DNA of 64,000 nt from Faecalibacterium sp. I4-3-84 (GTDB lineage Bacteria > Bacillota > Clostridia > Oscillospirales > Ruminococcaceae): the NCBI RefSeq assembly GCF_023347255.1, contig NZ_CP094466.1, forward strand, positions 2,170,001-2,234,000, written 5' to 3'. Both the position numbers and the translations under genes were made by a program. Of this stretch, positions 44,032 to 51,650 are shown piece after piece (positions within the stretch are counted from its first letter, which is position 1; every line of letters begins with the position of its first letter). The notes below the pieces were generated by a model. The model was not told the DNA's origin. It was given only the letters and a program-made list of their open reading frames with translations, and searched no databases.

Positions 44032-45471
44032 TTATGCGGGCCACACCACGTCGGTCAGCTCAGGATACTTCTCCTTGATAGAGGTCTCGAAGTTTGCCTT
44101 TGCGGTATCTTCGTCCACGTTGCCGGTAAAGTAATCCTTGAACGCATTCTGGAAGCTCTCATTCAGGCCCTGATCGTACGGACCGGCGTTGGACATATCG
44201 ATCTTGGTTGCAGCCTCTGCAAACAGAGCGATGTGGTTCTGGCCGCCCAGGAAAGCGGAGCTGTAATCGCTGTTTGCGATCTCGTTCATAGCCTTCTCGT
44301 TGTTGGTGTAGTCCTGCGTATCCATGGTGATCTGCTTCATGATGGCTTCATCGCAGGTCAGCTTCTGCATAACATCCTTAATGGTCTCGATGTTGTCGCT
44401 GCCGGCTGCGCCGCAGATCCAGGTGCCGCCCCAGTAGTAGGGCTGAGGGCCTTCGCACACAGCGTAGTCGCCGTAGATACCGTTGCCAACTTCTTCCTTG
44501 CCGCCCTCAGCGACAGGAGTCTCCAGCGAGTTGCCCAGCAGGGTGAAGTTGATGCCCCAAGTGGAGTAGAAGAAGCCGAACACCTTACCGGTGGGACCCT
44601 GATCGGCTGCCCACTGGCTGTCCCACAGGCTGGACTTGTTGTTATAGCCCTTATCGGTGTACTCCTTGGTCTGATCGACCCACTTCATAATGTTCTCATC
44701 AACGGTAACGGTAGTGCCGGTGACCCACGGAGCTGCCACGTTGTTGGAGAAGGTGCGGTATGCATCATCAAAGCCGGACAGCATCTTGTAGCCCTTGGCG
44801 GCTGCCTGTGTAGCTACATCATTGAACTTATCCCAGTCGGACAGGTAGGTCTGCACTTCGGCGGGATCATCGGTGCCCAGAACATCCTTGGCAATGCTGC
44901 GGCGGTATGCAAACAGACCGGGAGTTGCCTGCCAGGTGGTGCCGCGCTGGCTGCCGTCCACAGTAACGATGTCCTTGGTGTACTGGTACTGGCCAGCCAG
45001 ATCGTCATCGGTCAGACCGATGTCTGCCTTGACATCCAGAACGTAATCGGAATCCACATACTTCAGAGCATAGTCAGCCTCGATCAGGAAGATGTCGATC
45101 TTGTCGTCATCAGCAGCGCTGTCCTGACTCAGCAGGGCTTCGTCCAGCTTGTTCTGATAGTTGTTGTTCTCGTTGGCATTGATGGTCCACTTCACAACGG
45201 TGCCATCCTTCAGGGTGGTGGTGGACTTGTCGGCTGCGATCTCGGAAACTTCCGGATAGTAGTCGTTGAAGCGGCTCTGGAACTCATCGTTCCAGCACCA
45301 GATGTTCAGCACCTTGCCGCCTGCTGCGGGAGCAGCGGAAGCAGCAGAGGAAGCCGGAGCAGAAGAAGCGGTGCTGGTGGAAGCGGAAGAACCGCCGCAG
45401 GCAGCCAGAGCTGCACCAATGGTCACGGCACCGGAAGCGAGCAGGAAATTACGGCGAGAGATCTTTTTCAT
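44032..45471 (-). CDS. Sugar-binding lipoprotein of the ABC transporter
   Basis: A 479-residue family 1 extracellular solute-binding protein. The N-terminus combines a twin-arginine motif (ISRRNFLLASG) with a lipobox (LAACGG, Cys25), so it may be exported folded by Tat and then lipidated. A Ser/Ala/Pro-rich linker (27-50) leads to the binding domain starting VLNIWCWNDEFQSRFNDYYPE. AAGGAGG precedes the ATG. It is the first gene of the operon with the two permeases and probably delivers cellobiose or longer cello-oligosaccharides (inferred from the phosphorylase nearby). Confidence 0.9.
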   Translation of the reverse strand: MKKISRRNFLLASGAVTIGAALAACGGSSASTSTASSAPASSAASAAPAAGGKVLNIWCWNDEFQSRFNDYYPEVSEIAADKSTTTLKDGTVVKWTINANENNNYQNKLDEALLSQDSAADDDKIDIFLIEADYALKYVDSDYVLDVKADIGLTDDDLAGQYQYTKDIVTVDGSQRGTTWQATPGLFAYRRSIAKDVLGTDDPAEVQTYLSDWDKFNDVATQAAAKGYKMLSGFDDAYRTFSNNVAAPWVTGTTVTVDENIMKWVDQTKEYTDKGYNNKSSLWDSQWAADQGPTGKVFGFFYSTWGINFTLLGNSLETPVAEGGKEEVGNGIYGDYAVCEGPQPYYWGGTWICGAAGSDNIETIKDVMQKLTCDEAIMKQITMDTQDYTNNEKAMNEIANSDYSSAFLGGQNHIALFAEAATKIDMSNAGPYDQGLNESFQNAFKDYFTGNVDEDTAKANFETSIKEKYPELTDVVWPA

Positions 45472-45556
45472 AAGGGTAAACCTCCTTCATGGTTTTCCAT
45501 TATTTGCAAAAGTTTTCTTCATAAAAGGTTCCGTAGCAAGAGCCTTTGGAGACATA

Positions 45557-46564
45557 TTAAAGAATGCTGACCGACCCGCCGTCCAGCAATTTGCCGGAAA
45601 CGCGGATCTGTTCGGGCAGGGTCACTCTTGGATGCTCGATCAGCTCAATGAGCTTGTCGGCAGCCGTGCGGCCCAGCGCGGCGGTGTTCTGCTGGTAAGT
45701 CACCAGCTGAGGCTTGACCACCCGCGAGAGGTAGATGCCGTCGTAGCCCATCACCGAAACATCCTCCGGGATCGAAAGCCTTTTTTCGCTGATGGCGTTG
45801 TAGCCGCCCAGCGCGGAGAAATCGTCCGGGAAGATGATGCAGGTGGGCGGCTGCGGAAGCTCCAGCAGCGCTTTGGTCTCGGCGGCACAGCGGTCAACAT
45901 CATGGTAGATGCCCTCCCGCACATAAGCTTCCGGGATCTTCAGGCCAAGCTCTTCGCAGGCTTGATAGAAACCTGCAACGCGGTTCTCGGTAACGGCGGT
46001 CTTTTCGCCGTGGATAAAGGCGATGCGGCGGTGGCCGCAGGCCCATGCCTGCCGCACCAGTGCCTTCAGGCCGAAAACGTTATCCGAGAGGATCGCCATG
46101 CGGTTATTGAACACATGATCGATCGTGACCACCGGCACCTCGCTGTTCACCAGCTCCACCACCTGCGGCTCGTAGAAGTTCACGCAGGCGATCACCACAC
46201 CGTCCACATTGCGGTAGCGGCAGTGCTCAAGGTAGCTCATGCTCTTGCCGCTGATATTGTGGTTGATAAAGGTGATGTCGTAACCGTGTTTCTCGGCTTC
46301 CACCTTGAAGCTGTCCAGCACGGCGGAAAAGTATTCGTGGGTCAGGCCGCTCTGCCGTTCATCCACGAACAGAACGCCCAGATTGTAAGTACGGTTTGTT
46401 TTCAAGGAACGGGCGGCGGCGTTTGGCATGTAGCCCATACGGTGCGCTGCGGCCCGCACCCGTTCTCGTGTGGCAGGCGAGATATCCGGCTGGTCGTTCA
46501 GTGCCTTGCTGACCGTTGCCACCGATACGCCGCATTCCTTTGCCAGATCTTTCAGGGACGGCAT
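45557..46564 (-). CDS. LacI-family transcriptional regulator
   Basis: A 335-residue repressor. The HTH is at the extreme N-terminus (LKDLAKECGVSVATVSKALN), followed by the hinge helix (NAAARSLKTNRT) and a periplasmic-binding-like sensor domain to the end. Gene position between the uptake operon and the phosphorylase gene marks it as the local controller. Operator candidates with identical core CGTTTTCGC stand at its own promoter, at 46850 and in front of the phosphorylase gene, so autoregulation is likely. AAGGAGG lies before the ATG. Confidence 0.92.
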   Translation of the reverse strand: MPSLKDLAKECGVSVATVSKALNDQPDISPATRERVRAAAHRMGYMPNAAARSLKTNRTYNLGVLFVDERQSGLTHEYFSAVLDSFKVEAEKHGYDITFINHNISGKSMSYLEHCRYRNVDGVVIACVNFYEPQVVELVNSEVPVVTIDHVFNNRMAILSDNVFGLKALVRQAWACGHRRIAFIHGEKTAVTENRVAGFYQACEELGLKIPEAYVREGIYHDVDRCAAETKALLELPQPPTCIIFPDDFSALGGYNAISEKRLSIPEDVSVMGYDGIYLSRVVKPQLVTYQQNTAALGRTAADKLIELIEHPRVTLPEQIRVSGKLLDGGSVSIL

Positions 46565-46619
46565 CGCTCGTTTGCCTCCTTCCGAAGAACGTTTTACGGG
46601 GGATGCTCTCCATCAAGCC

Positions 46620-46636
46620 CTTAATCGTTTTCGCAA
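46620..46636. promoter_or_regulatory. LacI-type operator candidate 1 (regulator promoter)
   Basis: CTTAATCGTTTTCGCAA, identical over 17 bp to the site at 47020-47036, lying at the presumed transcription start of the lacI-type gene. Confidence 0.6.
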
Positions 46637-46640
46637 TTTC

Positions 46641-46669
46641 ATAATAGCGTATTTTGTACGAAAAATCAA
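46641..46669 (-). promoter_or_regulatory. Promoter of the LacI-type regulator
   Basis: On the minus strand TTGATT (46669-46664), 17-bp spacer, TATTAT (46646-46641). Confidence 0.6.
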
Positions 46670-46849
46670 GCTCAAAAGAATAACTTTCATTGCTTTTGAC
46701 TCAATTTTGGCGTTTTGTTCGTTTCTGAAGAACCGAAATTGTGCACCTTGAATGGATTTCGTTACATTTCGGTTAAAATCAAAAGATTTTCGTTGCGGTT
46801 TCGTTATGATTTTCGCCGTATATAATATTACCTATAAATTGTGTTTCAA

Positions 46850-46858
46850 CGTTTTCGC
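46850..46858. promoter_or_regulatory. LacI-type operator candidate 2 (mid-region)
   Basis: CGTTTTCGC core in the context AACGTTTTCGCTTAC, 24 bp after a TATAAT at 46821. The rest of the 519-bp gap is AT-rich with many TTTCG runs and no gene. Confidence 0.45.
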
Positions 46859-46960
46859 TTACAGGAAGCACAAAAAGCGTGATTGAAATGAATTTTCTGA
46901 AAATCATGGAAACATGCGTATTTATGAAAGATACTTTCAGAAATTTTTTAGAAAATCCTC

Positions 46961-46989
46961 TTGCTTTTTTGGCCTGCTTGGGCTATGCT
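46961..46989 (+). promoter_or_regulatory. Promoter of the cellobiose phosphorylase gene
   Basis: TTGCTT (46961-46966), 17-bp spacer, TATGCT (46984-46989); the operator follows 30 bp downstream. Confidence 0.6.
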
Positions 46990-47019
46990 AGAAGCAAAGA
47001 GAATGCTTTGATCGTCTGT

Positions 47020-47036
47020 CTTAATCGTTTTCGCAA
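47020..47036. promoter_or_regulatory. LacI-type operator candidate 3 (phosphorylase promoter)
   Basis: CTTAATCGTTTTCGCAA, the same 17 bp as candidate 1, placed in the transcribed leader where a bound repressor would block elongation. Confidence 0.6.
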
Positions 47037-47083
47037 AAGCGATGCCGCCGGGGCTACCGGCAGCTGATAAGGAGGAAGCATTT

Positions 47084-49519
47084 ATGAAATTCGGCCATTT
47101 TGATGACGCACGCAAAGAATATGTCATCACCACCCCGCGCACGCCTCTGCCCTGGATCAACTACCTTGGCAGCGAGGATTTCTTCAGTCTTGTCTCAAAT
47201 ACGGCGGGCGGCTACAGCTTTTACCGCGATGCGCGGATGCGCCGCCTGACCCGCTACCGCTATAACAGTTCCCCGCTGGATATGGACGGCCACCACATTT
47301 ACATCAAGGATGGCGATACCGTCTGGAACCCCGGCTGGCAGCCCACCAAGACAGAGCTGGACAGCTACGCCTGCCGCCACGGTCTGGGCTATACCATTCT
47401 GGAGGGTGAGAAGAACGGTGTTTCCGCTGCGCAGGAGCTGTTCGTGCCCACCGGCGATGCCTGTGAGCTGGACCGCCTGACTTTGAAAAATAAGACGAAT
47501 GCCACAAAAGAGCTGGATGTGTTCAGCTATGTGGAGTTCTGCCTGTGGGATGCCATTGACGACAGCTCCAACTTCCAGCGCAACTTCTCCACCGGCGAGG
47601 TGGAGGTGGAGCCGGCCATCATCTACCATAAGACGGAATACCGTGAGCGCCGCAATCACTATGCGGTATTCTGGAGCAATACGCCCGTTACCAGCTTTGA
47701 TACCACCCGCGATGCCTTCTGCGGTGTGTATGGCGGCCCTGCAGACCCGCAGGCCGTCCGCGCCGGGCACTGCTCCGGCAGCATTGCCCACGGCTGGGCA
47801 CCGGTGGGCGCGCTGCACATCCATGTCACCCTTGCACCGGGTGAGGAAAAGAAGATCCTCTTCGGTCTGGGCTACATCGAGAACCCACAGGAAGAAAAGT
47901 TCACGGCTCCCGGTGTCATCAACAAGGAGCGTGCTCATGCCATGATCGCACGCTATGCCACCGATGCACAGGTGGACGCGGCCCGCAAGGCGCTGGCCGA
48001 CCACTGGGAAGCTCTGCTCTCCACCTACCATCTGGAATCCGGCGAGGAAAAGCTGAACCGTATGGTGAACATCTGGCACCAGTATCAGTGTATGGTCACC
48101 TTCAATATGAGCCGCTCGGCCAGCTACTTTGAAAGCGGGACCGGCCGCGGCATGGGCTTCCGCGACAGCTGTCAGGATCTGCTGGGCTTTGTACACATCA
48201 TTCCGTCCCGCGCACGGGAGCGCATTCTGGATATCGCCGCCACCCAGTTTGAGGATGGCAGCGCCTACCACCAGTACCAGCCCCTGACCAAGAAAGGCAA
48301 CCGCGATATCGGCACCGGCTTCAACGATGACCCGCTGTGGCTCATTGCCGGCACTGCCGCCTATCTGCGCGAGACTGGCGACTGGTCTATTCTGGACGAG
48401 CAGGTGCCCTTTGATAATGATGCCAGCAAGGCACAGAGCCTGATGGAGCATCTGCGCCGCAGCTTCAACTTTACCGTCACCCACCTTGGCCCCCACGGCC
48501 TGCCGCTCATTGGCCGCGCCGACTGGAACGACTGCCTGAACCTGAACTGTTTCTCGGAGCACCCGGGCGAGAGCTTCCAGATCACCGGTCCCAGCGAAGG
48601 CCCTGTGGCCGAAAGCGTGTTCATTGCGGGCATGTTCGTCAAGTACGGCCACGAGTACGCCGAACTGTGCGACCACCTGAACCTTGCCGATGAAGCCGCT
48701 GCGGCCCGCAAGGCCGTGGACGGCGTGGAACAGGCGGCCCTGACCTCTGGCTGGGACGGCGCATGGTTCCGCCGCGCCTACGATGCTTTTGGCAAGCCTG
48801 TTGGCAGCAAGGAGTGCACCGAGGGCCAGATCTTCATTGAGCCGCAGGGCATGTGCGTCATGGCTGGCATTGGCAAGGAGACCGGTCAGGCCGCGCAGGC
48901 ATTGAAGAGCGTAGAGGAACGGCTGGATACCAAGTACGGTGTGGTTCTGCACCAACCTGCATACACCAGTTATCAGCTCAATCTGGGCGAAATTTCCAGC
49001 TATCCTCCGGGATACAAGGAGAACGCCGGTATCTTCTGCCACAACAATCCGTGGATCAGCTGTGCCGAAGCCGTTCTGGGGCATGGCGACCGGGCCTTTG
49101 AGGTGTACCGCAAGACATGCCCGGCCTACATCGAGGATATTTCCGAGATCCACCGCACCGAACCCTATGTTTACAGCCAGATGGTGGCCGGTAAGGATGC
49201 CCCCACCTTTGGCGAAGCAAAGAACAGCTGGCTGACCGGCACTGCCGCATGGACCTTCTTCAATGTGAGCCAGTATATCCTTGGCATCCAGCCCACGTTG
49301 GACGGCCTGAAGGTAGACCCCTGTATCCCACACACGCTGGGCGGCTTCACCGTTACCCGCCGCTACCGGGGCGCAACCTATCACATTGCAGTGGATAATA
49401 CCGCTGCAGTCCAGTACGGTGTGAAGAGCGTCGCTGTGGATGGCAAGCCCATTGAGGGCAGCCTGCTGCCGCTGGCACCAGAAGGCGCTGTGGTAGAGGT
49501 GCAGGTGACCATGGGATAA
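47084..49519 (+). CDS. Cellobiose phosphorylase (GH94)
   Basis: Cytoplasmic enzyme that splits cellobiose with phosphate to glucose 1-phosphate and glucose. The 811 residues have the GH94 order: N-terminal beta-sandwich (about 1-270), linker helices, (alpha/alpha)6 barrel (about 315-740) and C-terminal beta sheet. Cellobiose-phosphorylase marks are [41 protein letters not shown] and [15 protein letters not shown], whose first Asp is the expected general acid. ATG 47084 follows AAGGAGG. Product, transporter and LacI regulator together make a cellodextrin utilisation locus; specificity for cellobiose over longer chains is likely from similarity but not proven. Confidence 0.9.
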   Translation: MKFGHFDDARKEYVITTPRTPLPWINYLGSEDFFSLVSNTAGGYSFYRDARMRRLTRYRYNSSPLDMDGHHIYIKDGDTVWNPGWQPTKTELDSYACRHGLGYTILEGEKNGVSAAQELFVPTGDACELDRLTLKNKTNATKELDVFSYVEFCLWDAIDDSSNFQRNFSTGEVEVEPAIIYHKTEYRERRNHYAVFWSNTPVTSFDTTRDAFCGVYGGPADPQAVRAGHCSGSIAHGWAPVGALHIHVTLAPGEEKKILFGLGYIENPQEEKFTAPGVINKERAHAMIARYATDAQVDAARKALADHWEALLSTYHLESGEEKLNRMVNIWHQYQCMVTFNMSRSASYFESGTGRGMGFRDSCQDLLGFVHIIPSRARERILDIAATQFEDGSAYHQYQPLTKKGNRDIGTGFNDDPLWLIAGTAAYLRETGDWSILDEQVPFDNDASKAQSLMEHLRRSFNFTVTHLGPHGLPLIGRADWNDCLNLNCFSEHPGESFQITGPSEGPVAESVFIAGMFVKYGHEYAELCDHLNLADEAAAARKAVDGVEQAALTSGWDGAWFRRAYDAFGKPVGSKECTEGQIFIEPQGMCVMAGIGKETGQAAQALKSVEERLDTKYGVVLHQPAYTSYQLNLGEISSYPPGYKENAGIFCHNNPWISCAEAVLGHGDRAFEVYRKTCPAYIEDISEIHRTEPYVYSQMVAGKDAPTFGEAKNSWLTGTAAWTFFNVSQYILGIQPTLDGLKVDPCIPHTLGGFTVTRRYRGATYHIAVDNTAAVQYGVKSVAVDGKPIEGSLLPLAPEGAVVEVQVTMG

Positions 49520-49522
49520 CCT

Positions 49523-49759
49523 TTACTGCATTTTCATAATTTTTCCTTTGTGCTGTTCTGAAAGAACAGCGGCCTCCGCATTACGATCCTGCTTGGCATC
49601 ATATTTGCCTTGCAGGACTTCATCTGCAAGCTGCCGACCAATCTCGTGGGCCTGCTCCGGCGTGGTTTCGCCCGGATGTCGGTGGTGTCGATAGGATATC
49701 GCCGCAAGAAGAAGTCTCTTCATTCCAATGAACAGGATCGTCCCCGTCTCATTCTTCAC
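49523..49759 (-). pseudogene. Relaxase-like fragment
   Basis: A 78-codon frame whose middle, HPGETTPEQAHEIGRQLADEVLQGKY, matches the N-terminal part of MobA/MobL-type relaxases, where it is followed by a THxDxxHxHxH metal site; here the sequence turns into an unrelated tail after KYDAK. The metal histidines are therefore absent. I read it as a remnant of a mobilisation gene at the edge of the scar region; it is a different relaxase lineage from the intact one at 60820. Confidence 0.4.
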
Positions 49760-49966
49760 AAAAAGAGCCCTTGCATTTATTGGTAAAAATCACCTTGCCT
49801 CTTTCCCTTGTATGGAAAGGCTGCAAAAACAGACTTTCCAGCGTAATTTTACTCTTTACTTTATTGTACCACGGTAGGTTGGCGGGCTTCAAAGGGCATC
49901 TTCCACAAAGTTTGCCTCGTGCAATCTGCGCAGAATGCCCAGTGTAATTCTTGTGCAAAACTGCCT

Positions 49967-49995
49967 TTGCAAATTCCCGGCAGGCGGGCTATAAT
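49967..49995 (+). promoter_or_regulatory. Promoter of the truncated MATE gene
   Basis: TTGCAA (49967-49972), 17-bp spacer, TATAAT (49990-49995). Bases 49760-49966 show no gene. Confidence 0.7.
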
Positions 49996-50003
49996 AATTT
50001 CGT

Positions 50004-50064
50004 ACAACGAGTAGCACTCATGCGTAAAACCGGTTGCATGAGGGCTGCTCGTTGTTTTTTTTTT
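50004..50064 (+). terminator. Early terminator in the MATE leader (attenuator candidate)
   Basis: ACAACGAG-AGC-CTCATGC pairs with GCATGAG-GCT-CTCGTTGT and is followed by ten T. It begins about nine bases after the -10 box and ends 30 bases before the MATE start, so only about 60 nt are made unless read-through occurs. Confidence 0.75.
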
Positions 50065-50094
50065 GCCCCAAAATGGAAAGGTAAGGTGAATCCC

Positions 50095-50457
50095 ATGGAA
50101 AGTTCCAATCAATTCCTTGGCACGGAGCGCATCGGCAAGCTGATGCAAAAGTATGCGATCCCGTGCATTATTTCGCTGCTGGTGGGTGCGCTGTACAACA
50201 TCGTGGACCAGATCTTTATTGCAAACGCCTGCTATCTGGGCTCCTACGGCAACGCCGCCAACACCGTTGTGTTCCCCCTGACGGTGGTGGCTCTGGCCAT
50301 CGCCGTGATGATTGGTGACGGTTGCTGCGCCCTCGTCAGCATCAGCCTCGGGCAGAACGAAGTCCCCAAGGCAAAGCGGAGCGTCGGCAACGCGGTAGTG
50401 ATGTGTCTGGTCAGCAGCATTGTGTTGGCGGCGCTCTATCTGATTTTTGAGGATTGA
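50095..50457 (+). pseudogene. MATE-family efflux protein, N-terminal fragment
   Basis: The 120-codon frame begins GTERIGKLMQKYAIPCIISLLVGALYN in MATE style and covers only the first three membrane helices of about twelve (a full protein has about 450 residues). It breaks off within a helix (LAALYLIF) and terminates two codons later inside PadR-like sequence. Transport activity is not expected. Confidence 0.85.
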
Positions 50458-50677
50458 AGAAAAAACAAACGGACGGCTTTCCCTAGGCGCAGGCACTTTA
50501 TATGGAGCATTAAACTCTTTGCAGGACAAGAAGTGGATTGAACCTTATGGCGATAGTGAGGGAAGAAAAAAAGAATACCACATTACAGCACAGGGAAAAG
50601 AAATTGCAGAAAAAGAGCTTGCAAGACTAAACGAACTTGTAAGCATTGCAAGTGAAATTATTGGAGGTGCAGTATGA
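50447..50677 (+). pseudogene. PadR-family regulator, truncated at the N-terminus
   Basis: The 76-codon frame starts RIEEKTNGRLSLGAGTLYGAL, the middle of the PadR winged helix (recognition helix and wing), and runs to a normal end (LVSIASEIIGGAV). The first 30-35 residues with helix 1 and most of helix 2 are missing, replaced by the MATE fragment in another frame. A TTG at 50447 could start a short form but has no ribosome site. The intact partner gene DUF2812 overlaps its stop (ATGA). Confidence 0.8.
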
Positions 50678-51261
50678 GTAAAAAATGTTATCGCTTCTTT
50701 GGTGGATTGCTAAATGCACAGGCAAAATGGTTAAACAAAATGTCCGAAAAAGGCTATCGACTTGTCCGGACAGGGAGGGTGCTCTATGAATTTGAAGAAT
50801 GCAGTCCTGATGAAGTGACCTATTGTGTAGAGTTTATCGGAGAAAAATCAAAAGAGAATGCAACGGACTACGCTGATTTTTTGGAGGATATGGGCTACAA
50901 GGTATTTTTCAAGAATATCAATCTAAACTATTCTGTCGGAAAAGTTCGATTGCGTCCATGGGCGGAAATGGGCGGTTGTATTGCAACAAACGCAACAACT
51001 TTTAACAGGGAACTATTGATTGTAGAAAAATCAAACGACGGAAAGCCTTTTGAACTTCATACTTCTTATGCCGATAAAGAAAAATACTACCGCAATTTGC
51101 GTAATCCATGGCTATTCCTGCTGCTCCTATTTGCACTGTTTGCCATTATCAAGCATTCTATTGTCTTGGGTATTTTTTCATTGGTTTCTGCAATTCCCAG
51201 CATTTTATACCAGCTCCAAATTATAAATGTCCGACAAAAAGCCAAAACGTGGGAACAATAA
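50674..51261 (+). CDS. DUF2812 domain-containing membrane protein
   Basis: A 195-residue protein of the DUF2812 family, found next to PadR regulators in Firmicutes. The soluble N-terminal domain (1-130) opens KCYRFFGGLLNAQAKWLNKMSEKGYRL, typical for the family; two adjacent membrane helices (about 145-182) follow. Start overlaps the PadR stop by four bases, so the pair was an operon. Codon use here is markedly AT-richer than in the neighbours, a sign of recent transfer. Without intact PadR, control is probably lost. Confidence 0.85.
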   Translation: MSKKCYRFFGGLLNAQAKWLNKMSEKGYRLVRTGRVLYEFEECSPDEVTYCVEFIGEKSKENATDYADFLEDMGYKVFFKNINLNYSVGKVRLRPWAEMGGCIATNATTFNRELLIVEKSNDGKPFELHTSYADKEKYYRNLRNPWLFLLLLFALFAIIKHSIVLGIFSLVSAIPSILYQLQIINVRQKAKTWEQ

Positions 51262-51313
51262 ATAATAATCAAGAGGGTGACAACAAAAGCTGTCGCCCTC
51301 TTGATTATTATTT
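51260..51313. terminator. Long perfect terminator hairpin after the DUF2812 gene
   Basis: AAATAATAATCAAGAGGG and CCCTCTTGATTATTATTT, with an inner GACA-TGTC, make a 22-bp arm. Confidence 0.9.
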
Positions 51314-51336
51314 ATAGAAATACCAAAAAGATTGCT

Positions 51337-51496
51337 CCGCAGCCTTTGAGGAGCAGCACCGTGCAGAGCTGACAGTATACCGAGCGGCAGCAGCCTATTT
51401 CAAGGCAAACGACATCACCAAGCTGCCCAGCCCGAAGAAATCGGAAACCGAGTATGCGCAGCTGGCATCCGAAAAGGCGAAATTCTACGAGCAGTA
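51337..51496 (+). pseudogene. 160-bp relaxase gene remnant
   Basis: The segment aligns without gaps to 62099-62258, inside the 3' part of the intact relaxase gene, with about 90 percent identity by eye. It encodes the FEEQHRAELT...YAQLASEKAKFYEQY part and breaks exactly where a 51-bp repeat begins. It has no start and no ribosome site. Confidence 0.85.
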
Positions 51497-51545
51497 TCCG
51501 CGGTTGCAGCTAAAGGGAAACTGCTGTGTAAAACAAAAAAGACAG
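51495..51545. repeat. 51-bp direct repeat, copy 1
   Basis: TATCCGC-GTTGCAGC through AAAAAAGACAG; 48 of 51 bases match copy 2 at 51662-51712. It abuts the relaxase remnant. Confidence 0.85.
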
Positions 51546-51596
51546 TGGGCAGTCTGCCTCCCGGTAGACATTCCTACAGGTTGGGAACCGCGCACT

Positions 51597-51622
51597 AACA
51601 AAAGCCCCACTGGGGCTTTTGT
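51597..51622. terminator. AAAGCCCCACTGGGGCTTTT hairpin
   Basis: A short palindrome with T tract; the same AAAGCCCC-ACT-GGGGCTT occurs at 60257-60278 and at the right window edge. Confidence 0.6.
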
Positions 51623-51650
51623 TGCCCCGCCTGCGGTGGGGCCGTGCTGT

